From positions 1 to 8,442 of the forward strand of contig CATZYB010000115.1 of assembly GCA_958426095.1 (NCBI GenBank): a stretch of 8,442 nucleotides of DNA, read 5' to 3'. Position 1 is the stretch's first letter, and each line of letters starts with the position of its first letter. Position numbers and translations under genes: made by a program. The notes beneath the pieces were generated by a model that saw nothing but the letters and a program-made list of their open reading frames with translations, was not told where the DNA came from and did not search any database. Origin of the DNA: an uncultured Lachnospiraceae bacterium (GTDB lineage Bacteria > Bacillota > Clostridia > Lachnospirales > Lachnospiraceae). Below, piece by piece: positions 1-4,874 of the stretch.

Positions 1-1
1 T

Positions 2-1237
2 CTTAGAATCGGAGGACCGGGAGCCATGTTCTGGATGTGGGTATCTGCATTTTTTGGCATGATGACGAATTATTCTGAAAATGTTCTCGGTATCTATTAC
101 CGTAGAAAAAACGGCAAGGGTGAATGGTCCGGCGGAGCTATGTATTATCTGTTGGATGGCCTGGGCTCCAAAAAGGGATGTAAGGCTCTCGGCAAGTTTC
201 TGGCGGTTCTGTTTTCGTTGTTTTGCATGTTTGCCAGCTTTGGTATCGGGAATATGACCCAGGTCCATGAGATTACCAGCTCTATCGTAGACGCTTTCCA
301 TTTGCCGGAAACGGTCATCGGAAGTGTTACACCTCAGATTATTATCGGCGTTTTGTTAGCTGTTTTAGCGGCCCTGGTCATTTTGGGCGGTATCAAAGCC
401 ATCGGCAGTGTGACAGAAAAAATCGTGCCTTTTATGGCTCTCATTTATATTATTGGTACAGTGGCAACACTGATCATGAATATTGGTTCTGTTCCGACCG
501 TTTTCGGGGCTATTTTCAAGGGAGCTTTCGGACTTCAGGCTGTGGCCGGAGCCGCTGTAGGTACTTTGGTTAAAGATGCGATAACCATGGGCTTTAAGCG
601 GGGCGTATTCTCCAATGAGGCGGGTCTTGGCTCTTCCGTTATGGTACATTCCGCCTCCAATGTTAAAGAGCCGGTCATTCAGGGAATGTGGGGGATTTTT
701 GAAGTATTCTTTGATACGATCATTGTTTGTACTCTGACTGCATTTACCGTGTTAAATTCAGGACTTATCAATCTTGAAACGGGAGAAGTATTGAGTGAAG
801 CAACGGGCGCTTCTCTGGTCAGCGAAGCGATGGCTTTAAGATTCGGTTCGGCTGCCGGAATTTTCGTGGCCGTGGCCGTAGCATTGTTTGCCTTTTCAAC
901 AGTTCTCGGCTGGTCCTTTTATGGCACAAAAGCCTGCGAATTCCTGTTTGGAACGAAGGCGACCGTTGTGTACAAAGTAATTTTTGTTATATGTATTGTT
1001 TTCGGAGCAACCATGAGCTTTGATCTGGCGTGGGATATTGCGGATACTTTAAACGGCCTTATGGCGATCCCGAACTTAATCGGTGTATTGACCCTTTCCG
1101 GCACTGTATTTGCTATTACAAAAAATTACATTGCACGAAAGATTTCCAAAACCGATACGAATCTGACGCCGATGCTTTCCGGTTTGCCTGAGGTTCAGGA
1201 AGAGCAGGCAAGAAAACTGGCAGAGGACGGCGAGTAG
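2..1237 (+). CDS. AGCS-family sodium:alanine/glycine symporter, 5' end cut by window edge
   Basis: Inner-membrane secondary transporter that brings in alanine or glycine together with sodium. The reading frame is open from base 2, and the residues before the first ATG (position 26) read LRIGGPGA followed by MFWMWVSAFFGM, a conserved interior segment of AGCS proteins. The true start therefore lies left of the window, and ATG 26 is only an internal methionine. About 411 residues are present, roughly the last nine tenths of a typical family member. The diagnostic stretch KRGVFSNEAGLGSS (about nt 595-640) is present, followed by HSAS, a conserved PVIQG and a membrane helix containing DTIIVCTLTAF. 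Several further hydrophobic helices follow, then a short charged cytoplasmic tail ending in EDGE. Which amino acid it carries cannot be read from the sequence. There is no clear hairpin terminator before the next gene, but that gene has its own promoter. Family assignment is secure; substrate follows from the family. Confidence 0.93.
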   Translation, partial: LRIGGPGAMFWMWVSAFFGMMTNYSENVLGIYYRRKNGKGEWSGGAMYYLLDGLGSKKGCKALGKFLAVLFSLFCMFASFGIGNMTQVHEITSSIVDAFHLPETVIGSVTPQIIIGVLLAVLAALVILGGIKAIGSVTEKIVPFMALIYIIGTVATLIMNIGSVPTVFGAIFKGAFGLQAVAGAAVGTLVKDAITMGFKRGVFSNEAGLGSSVMVHSASNVKEPVIQGMWGIFEVFFDTIIVCTLTAFTVLNSGLINLETGEVLSEATGASLVSEAMALRFGSAAGIFVAVAVALFAFSTVLGWSFYGTKACEFLFGTKATVVYKVIFVICIVFGATMSFDLAWDIADTLNGLMAIPNLIGVLTLSGTVFAITKNYIARKISKTDTNLTPMLSGLPEVQEEQARKLAEDGE

Positions 1238-1282
1238 GTTTTGGCAGCCTGTTAAAAACTTAGGAAAATATTAAAGATTTCT

Positions 1283-1293
1283 GAAACAGTTTC
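1283..1293 (+). promoter_or_regulatory. Palindrome GAAACAGTTTC in the -35/-10 spacer
   Basis: A perfect 5-1-5 palindrome lies between the -35 and -10 positions of the promoter for the two-component pair. A wider inverted pair, AGGAAA (1262-1267) and TTTCCT (1290-1295), overlaps it. It could be a binding site for the regulator itself. VanR sites of other systems were not compared, so this is a candidate only. Confidence 0.3.
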
Positions 1294-1296
1294 CTG

Positions 1297-1302
1297 TATA
1301 AT
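1297..1302 (+). promoter_or_regulatory. -10 element of the vanRS-like operon promoter
   Basis: A perfect TATAAT hexamer, 25 bases before the response-regulator start codon, preceded directly by TG. At 17-bp spacing the -35 position (1274-1279, AAGATT) is poor. This suggests an activated promoter, which fits the positive autoregulation known for VanR-type regulators. The start of transcription would be near 1309. Confidence 0.6.
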
Positions 1303-1327
1303 GGTCTTGAGACGAGGGGGATAGACC

Positions 1328-2023
1328 ATGAGTGAAAAAATATTGATTGTGGATGATGAACAGGAAATTGCGGATTTGGTTGCCCTGTATCTGGAAAATG
1401 AGAATTTCCAGGTGTTTAAGTTTTATTCGGCAAAAGAGGCCGTTCAATGTATCGAGAGTGAAACGCTGGATATGGCTATTCTGGATGTGATGCTTCCGGA
1501 TATGAATGGTTTTCAGATCTGCCGGAAAATCCGGGAAAAATATAATTATCCGATTATTATGCTGACCGCCAAAGGGGAAGAAATGGATAAGATCACAGGC
1601 CTGACCCTTGGGGCTGATGACTATATCACGAAGCCATTTCTTCCTCTGGAACTGGTGGCCAGAGTGAAAGCCCAGCTCCGGCGGTATAAGCGTTATAATA
1701 CAGGGAAGGAAGAACCGTCGGATGTTTTGATACATTCCGGTCTTGTGATCAATGTGAAAAACCATGAGTGTACATTAAATGAAAAGCCATTATCACTGAC
1801 CCCGACAGAATTTTCTATTTTGCGTATCTTAGTAGAAAAAAAGGGCAATGTGGTCAGTTCAGAGGAACTGTTTCATGAAATCTGGGGAGATGAATATTTC
1901 AGCAAAAATAATAACACCATCACCGTCCATATCCGTCACTTGAGGGAAAAGATGGGAGATTCCTTTGAAAATCCAAGGTACATTAAAACGGTTTGGGGGT
2001 GCGGGTATAAAATTGAAAGATAG
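1328..2023 (+). CDS. VanR-type response regulator (OmpR/PhoB family)
   Basis: Cytoplasmic DNA-binding response regulator of 231 residues, the usual length. The receiver domain (about 1-120) has the acidic pair D9/D10, phosphoacceptor D53 in ILDVMLP, T80 and K102 in the TKPF motif. The winged-helix output domain (about 130-231) contains LTPTEFSILRILVEKKGNVVS and the recognition region TITVHIRHLREKMG. From memory, many blocks are nearly identical to enterococcal VanR (start MSxKILIVDDE, KITGLTxGADDYITKPF, HEIWGDEYFS, YIKTVWGxGYKIE), so it belongs to the VanR clade and not just the broad OmpR family. The ATG at 1328 has an AGGGGG Shine-Dalgarno at 1315-1320, 7 bases away. Its 3' end overlaps the kinase gene. 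No resistance genes lie in the window, so its targets are unknown and vancomycin resistance must not be inferred. No symbol is given because the subtype is not clear. Confidence 0.93.
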   Translation: MSEKILIVDDEQEIADLVALYLENENFQVFKFYSAKEAVQCIESETLDMAILDVMLPDMNGFQICRKIREKYNYPIIMLTAKGEEMDKITGLTLGADDYITKPFLPLELVARVKAQLRRYKRYNTGKEEPSDVLIHSGLVINVKNHECTLNEKPLSLTPTEFSILRILVEKKGNVVSSEELFHEIWGDEYFSKNNNTITVHIRHLREKMGDSFENPRYIKTVWGCGYKIER

Positions 2024-3149
2024 AATTATCTCTGTTATAAAACTTATTTTGATCATCGTCATCGGATATCTCGGATGCCAGTTGGTGTATATGCTTTTTG
2101 ATATTGTGCTTAATGGCCTCTTCATGGATTGGTTTGAAGGGCATTTTTTGACAACAAGTCTGATGATTGACCCGTATACGCAGGAAAATGTTTATGTCCG
2201 CAATCTGGATATCGGAGGATTTAAGATTTTTCTGTTTTGGGTCATGGTGTTTCTGGCATGTGTATGGCTCGCCGCATTGTATTTGGTGTCTCATTATAAA
2301 GCGGTTAAGCGGCAAAAGGCGGCCATGACAGAGATAGGTAATGGAATTCAGAAATACATGTCAAAGGATGTGGATATTTCAGAGGTTTTTCCGGGAAAAT
2401 ATCCGGAGGTTTCCGCTCAGATGGCGGAAATCAAGAGCCGGATACAGCGAAATGAGCAGGCTCTTAAAGATGAAGCTCAGAGGAAAAATGATCTGATCAC
2501 TTATCTGGCCCATGATTTAAAGACGCCGTTGACATCAATTATCGGATATTTGAGCCTTTTGGATGAGGCGCCGGATATGCCGGCGGAGCAGAAGGCAAAA
2601 TATGTCCATATTACGTTGGATAAAGCGCTGCGCCTGGAAAAGCTCATTAACGAATTCTTTGAGATTACCCGATATAATCTGCAGCAGATCATTTTGGAAA
2701 AAGAGACCATTGATCTGTATTATATGCTCGTTCAAATGACGGATGAATTTTATCCGCTGTTGGCGGCCAATGGAAACCGTATAGAGCTTCATGCCGATGA
2801 GCCGCTTTCACTATACGGGGATTCGGAGAAATTGGCCCGGGTATTCAATAACATTTTAAAAAATGCCATTGCCTACAGTTATCCGGGAACGTATATCCAG
2901 GTTACAGCAGAAAAAAAAGAGGACAAAGTCCTGATCGCTGTCAGCAATCATGGAAAGACGATTCCGGCCCATAAGCTGGAAATGATCTTCGAGAAATTTT
3001 TTCGTCTCGATGAGGCCCGAAGGACGAATACCGGCGGGGCCGGACTGGGCCTTGCCATAGCAAAAGACATTGTAGAGCTGCATGGCGGTACGATCACAGC
3101 GGAAAGCGATAATGAGGTGACCACCTTTCGGGTGATCCTTCCGGTTTAA
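2013..3149 (+). CDS. VanS-type membrane sensor histidine kinase
   Basis: Sensor kinase expected to phosphorylate the regulator encoded just upstream. Counting from the chosen start (378 residues), a first membrane helix spans about 5-32, a short extracellular loop about 33-68, and a second helix about 70-93, followed by a linker and helical region. The phosphorylated histidine is H167 in LAHDLKTPLTSIIGYLSLLD. The ATP-binding domain has the N box FNNILKNAIAYS (N279/N280), the F box EKFFRLDE and the G box GGAGLGLAI (from about 341). The dimerisation and catalytic blocks closely match enterococcal VanS as remembered (DEAPDMPxxQKAKYVHITLDKA; DLYYMLVQMTDEFYP). The start is TTG at 2013, giving KDRIISVIKL and an 11-base overlap with the regulator, as in known vanRS pairs. 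An in-frame TTG at 1965 with GGGAG 6 bases upstream is an alternative that would add 16 residues. The small sensor loop is like VanS, but the ligand is unknown. Confidence 0.9.
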   Translation: MKDRIISVIKLILIIVIGYLGCQLVYMLFDIVLNGLFMDWFEGHFLTTSLMIDPYTQENVYVRNLDIGGFKIFLFWVMVFLACVWLAALYLVSHYKAVKRQKAAMTEIGNGIQKYMSKDVDISEVFPGKYPEVSAQMAEIKSRIQRNEQALKDEAQRKNDLITYLAHDLKTPLTSIIGYLSLLDEAPDMPAEQKAKYVHITLDKALRLEKLINEFFEITRYNLQQIILEKETIDLYYMLVQMTDEFYPLLAANGNRIELHADEPLSLYGDSEKLARVFNNILKNAIAYSYPGTYIQVTAEKKEDKVLIAVSNHGKTIPAHKLEMIFEKFFRLDEARRTNTGGAGLGLAIAKDIVELHGGTITAESDNEVTTFRVILPV

Positions 3150-3162
3150 TAAAATATACTGG

Positions 3163-3191
3163 TTGCCATTTCTCAGCATATATGATAAAAT
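3163..3191 (+). promoter_or_regulatory. Predicted sigma-A promoter ahead of the long hairpin and the ZIP gene
   Basis: TTGCCA (3163-3168), a 17-base spacer, then TAAAAT (3186-3191); each hexamer matches consensus at 5 of 6 bases. Transcription would start near 3198, just before the 238-bp inverted repeat. Only 37 bases separate the repeat from the ZIP start codon, and no convincing promoter is seen there. The ZIP message therefore probably begins here and carries the hairpin as a leader, unless the hairpin is a separate RNA. Confidence 0.5.
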
Positions 3192-3218
3192 AATAAGATT
3201 TCTATAAGGACAAAAATT

Positions 3219-3456
3219 TCAAAAGCCTGTAGCTTATTTTATATTTGGCAATTCGTACAAAGAGGTGGATTTTACACAATTCAGGTAAAGATTTCGGCAA
3301 TTCCATAAGTAAACGGTAGGCCGATTTTTGCGGTTTTGCGAGCATAGCGTATACAGAAATCAACGTGTTTATGATGGAATGCCGAATAAGCTTTACCGAA
3401 TGTAAAATCATTTATTGTATGAATTGCCAAAAAAGAAATAAAGTACAGGCTTTTGA
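3219..3456 (+). repeat. 238-bp imperfect inverted repeat forming one long hairpin
   Basis: The gene-free stretch between the kinase and the ZIP permease is almost wholly one inverted repeat. Paired segments, from outside in: 3219-3231 with 3444-3456 (13 bp, perfect, TCAAAAGCCTGTA); 3234-3239 with 3436-3441; 3244-3260 with 3415-3431 (17 bp with a single G.U pair); 3268-3276 with 3401-3409; 3284-3290 with 3391-3397; about 3291-3306 with 3374-3387 (with bulges); a short segment near 3308-3315 with 3364-3370; and 3323-3330 with 3354-3361. Small internal loops separate them. It has no plausible gene: two minus-strand frames of 60-70 codons cross it, but they lack ribosome sites and recognisable protein features. 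It may be a MITE-type mobile repeat with 13-bp terminal inverted repeats, although no clear target-site duplication is seen, or a structured non-coding or leader RNA. The pairing is seen directly; the identity is unresolved. Confidence 0.75.
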
Positions 3457-3493
3457 TATCTAAATACAACGATGGAGAAATGGAGGGACCTTT

Positions 3494-4273
3494 ATGGAAA
3501 GATTATGGGGATTATTGATACCTCTGGCGGGGACGACGGCCGGAGCCGCCTGCGTTTTTTTGTTAAAAAATGAAATCAAACCTTTGATACAGAAAAGCCT
3601 GCTTGGTTTTGCGTCCGGAGTTATGGTGGCGGCCTCCGTATGGTCATTGCTTATTCCGGCCATGGATATGTCTGAAAATTTGGGCCGTTTTGCTTTTATA
3701 CCTGCTGCCGTGGGGCTTCTCCTGGGTATTGCTTTTTTATTGATATTGGATGAATGTATCCCACATCAGCATCTGGGCAGTGATACACCCGAGGGACCAA
3801 AGCGCAGCGTAAAAAAGACAACGATGCTCGTTCTGGCTGTGACATTGCATAATATTCCGGAAGGAATGGCAGTTGGAGTTGTTTTTGCCGGAATGCTTAC
3901 CGGGAACAGTGGAATCACTTCGGCAGGAGCTTTTACTCTGGCTCTTGGTATAGCCATACAAAATTTCCCGGAGGGCGCTGTTATATCGATGCCATTAAAA
4001 AGTGAAGAAGGCATGAGTTCAGGAAAAGCATTTGTTTATGGTTTTCTTTCTGGGGCCGTGGAACCTGTGGCCGCTTTGGTCACGGTGATCCTTGGAAGGT
4101 TTGTGACGCCGATACTTCCGTACCTGCTGGCTTTTGCAGCGGGGGCCATGCTCTATGTGGTTGTGGAAGAATTGATTCCGGAAGCCAGTGAGGGCAGCCA
4201 CAGTAATATTGGCACCATTGGCTTCGCTCTGGGGTTTGCATTGATGATGATTTTGGATGTGGCCCTGGGATAA
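3494..4273 (+). CDS. ZIP-family divalent metal permease (GufA/ZupT-like)
   Basis: Inner-membrane transporter, 259 residues with about eight hydrophobic helices. ZIP proteins move Zn2+, Fe2+, Mn2+ or similar ions into the cytoplasm. The binuclear metal-site motifs are visible: HNIPEGMAVG (H119, N120, P122, E123) in helix 4 and QNFPEGA (Q156, N157, E160) in helix 5. Near the C terminus is VVVEELIPEAS (E225, E226, E230). The loop between helices 3 and 4 holds a small PHQH cluster (H91, H93) next to acidic residues, a likely weak metal-sampling site. Helix 5 starts with Gln where many members have His, as in several GufA-like proteins. ATG 3494 has GGAGGGA at 3482-3488. It follows the long hairpin and precedes a metal-ATPase operon on the same strand, so the region may manage one metal by import and export. 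The metal cannot be chosen from the sequence. Confidence 0.9.
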   Translation: MERLWGLLIPLAGTTAGAACVFLLKNEIKPLIQKSLLGFASGVMVAASVWSLLIPAMDMSENLGRFAFIPAAVGLLLGIAFLLILDECIPHQHLGSDTPEGPKRSVKKTTMLVLAVTLHNIPEGMAVGVVFAGMLTGNSGITSAGAFTLALGIAIQNFPEGAVISMPLKSEEGMSSGKAFVYGFLSGAVEPVAALVTVILGRFVTPILPYLLAFAAGAMLYVVVEELIPEASEGSHSNIGTIGFALGFALMMILDVALG

Positions 4274-4304
4274 TGGAGCGATATCGTAGTAAATACAAGA
4301 TAAA

Positions 4305-4320
4305 TGATAAAGTTTTATCA
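4305..4320 (+). promoter_or_regulatory. Fur-box-like dyad TGATAAA-GT-TTTATCA
   Basis: A perfect inverted repeat with 7-base arms and a 2-base centre, 15 bases upstream of the -35 of the metal-ATPase operon promoter. Its half-sites TGATAA/TTATCA are those of the Bacillus Fur/PerR-type box (TGATAATnATTATCA), though spaced one base wider. It lies in the gap after the ZIP gene. The loop is too small for a terminator hairpin, so an operator is the better reading. Which regulator binds is unknown. Confidence 0.4.
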
Positions 4321-4326
4321 ATAGAA

Positions 4327-4346
4327 ATGTTAGGCTTGCCTTTCAT
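4327..4346 (+). promoter_or_regulatory. Candidate metalloregulator operator overlapping the -35
   Basis: The dyad ATGTTAGGC-TT-GCCTTTCAT is symmetric at 7 of 9 positions per arm. Its core TTAGGnnnGCCT resembles the half of a DtxR/IdeR/MntR-type box (TTAGGTTAGCCTAA). It covers the -35 hexamer at 4336-4341, so a bound protein would block transcription of the operon beginning at 4410. The regulator is not encoded in the window. Confidence 0.4.
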
Positions 4347-4364
4347 AAACTAAAGTGCTATCAT
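4336..4364 (+). promoter_or_regulatory. Predicted sigma-A promoter of the metal-ATPase operon
   Basis: TTGCCT (4336-4341), a 17-base spacer and TATCAT (4359-4364). Transcription would start near 4371, leaving a leader of about 39 bases before the first small gene. The -35 is buried in the dyad at 4327-4346, and this geometry suggests repression relieved or imposed by a metal. Confidence 0.55.
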
Positions 4365-4409
4365 ACCACTTAAAGATTCTGTTAACAGTTTTTAAAGGGG
4401 TTGATAAAT

Positions 4410-4490
4410 TTGAAACAGCATAAATTCTGGGCCTGGGCGGCAGTATTTTGTTTCATTATGGTTTTTTACACAGGATATAAGCACAAATAG
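4410..4490 (+). CDS. 26-residue membrane peptide, first gene of the ATPase operon
   Basis: A very small gene reading MKQHKFWAWAAVFCFIMVFYTGYKHK (start TTG). It has a basic, His-containing N terminus, one membrane-spanning hydrophobic segment (about residues 6-23, rich in Trp and Phe, with one Cys) and a Lys-His-Lys tail. AAAGGGG at 4394-4400 sits 9 bases before TTG 4410. An in-frame TTG at 4401 touches the Shine-Dalgarno and is unlikely. The stop TAG (4488-4490) lies inside the AGGAGG ribosome site of the next gene, which implies translational coupling. The first base is about 39 bases after the predicted transcription start. Its role is unknown. By position it may be a small subunit or stabiliser of the ATPase or of the next protein. 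The amino-acid pattern is membrane-protein-like from end to end, which favours a real gene over chance. Confidence 0.65.
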   Translation: MKQHKFWAWAAVFCFIMVFYTGYKHK

Positions 4491-4502
4491 GAGGTAAGTG
4501 AT

Positions 4503-4808
4503 ATGAAAGACATATTTGACGTAAAGAAGATAGGAATTTTCGCAGGAGGTTTATTATTCGGTACAGCCGGATTAAAAGTCCTTTCCAGTAAAGATGCGAA
4601 AAAAGTTTATACGAACTGTACAGCAGCAGTTCTTCGTGCAAAAGATTGCATTATGAAGACAGCAACAACTGTTCAGGAAAATGCAGAAGATATTCTTTCC
4701 GAAGCAAAACAGATTAATGAGGACAGAGCAGCAGAGGAAGCGGCCGCCGTTGTTGAGGACGAAACAGCAGCTGAAAGCGATTTTCAGGAAGTTTCTGATG
4801 CAGAATAA
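4503..4808 (+). CDS. Small single-pass protein with glycine-rich helix and acidic tail, possible ATPase partner
   Basis: 101 residues. The N terminus (1-9) is followed by one glycine-rich hydrophobic segment (about 10-27, IGIFAGGLLFGTAGLKVL, with small residues at 11, 15, 16, 20 and 23 in a glycine-zipper spacing). A helical region (about 30-72) comes next, with C39 and C49, basic residues early and acidic ones later. The last 30 residues are strongly acidic (Glu/Asp/Ala-rich). There is no His cluster. I associate this kind of protein with an uncharacterised Firmicutes family (possibly DUF6110), recalled with low certainty. Start ATG 4503 has AGGAGG at 4489-4494, 8 bases away, overlapping the stop of the 26-residue gene. 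The ATPase follows 66 bases after its stop. The layout of a membrane segment, helix and acidic tail before a P1B ATPase recalls mycobacterial PacL proteins, which gather and assist the zinc ATPase CtpC. That likeness is architectural and not proven homology. Confidence 0.85.
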   Translation: MKDIFDVKKIGIFAGGLLFGTAGLKVLSSKDAKKVYTNCTAAVLRAKDCIMKTATTVQENAEDILSEAKQINEDRAAEEAAAVVEDETAAESDFQEVSDAE

Positions 4809-4827
4809 TAATCGAAAATAAGAAAGT

Positions 4828-4849
4828 GGGGCTGTGATCGGGCAGCCCC
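4828..4849 (+). terminator. Intercistronic hairpin GGGGCTG/CAGCCCC
   Basis: A perfect 7-bp GC-rich stem (4828-4834 with 4843-4849) and an 8-base loop, flanked by AAGT and ACTT that could extend it across a small bulge. It lies between the acidic-tail protein and the ATPase. No proper T-tract follows (TTACTTATATAT), so it is more likely a partial terminator, processing or stability element that sets the gene ratio than a full stop. The ATPase Shine-Dalgarno begins 14 bases after the stem. Confidence 0.5.
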
Positions 4850-4874
4850 CTTACTTATATATGGAGGGATAACA

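Noticed and set aside
365..649. Minus-strand open frames inside the symporter gene
   Set aside because: They lie opposite a strongly conserved coding region and lack ribosome sites or protein-like composition; shadows of the real gene.
1238..1320. Intrinsic terminator after the symporter
   Set aside because: No stable stem followed by a T-tract is visible; the inverted bases found lie in the next promoter.
1271..1765. 164-codon minus-strand frame opposite the response regulator
   Set aside because: It mirrors the conserved receiver domain, has no ribosome site and its product matches nothing recognisable.
1328..3149. Calling this a vancomycin-resistance locus
   Set aside because: Only the regulatory pair is present; no enzyme of the resistance pathway is in the window.
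3219..3456. CRISPR array or tandem repeats in the hairpin region
   Set aside because: There is one inverted pair of long arms and no regularly spaced direct repeats or spacers.
3202..3469. Two minus-strand frames of 62 and 69 codons in the gap between kinase and ZIP permease
   Set aside because: They run through the long inverted repeat, have no Shine-Dalgarno, and are explained by the palindrome's composition.
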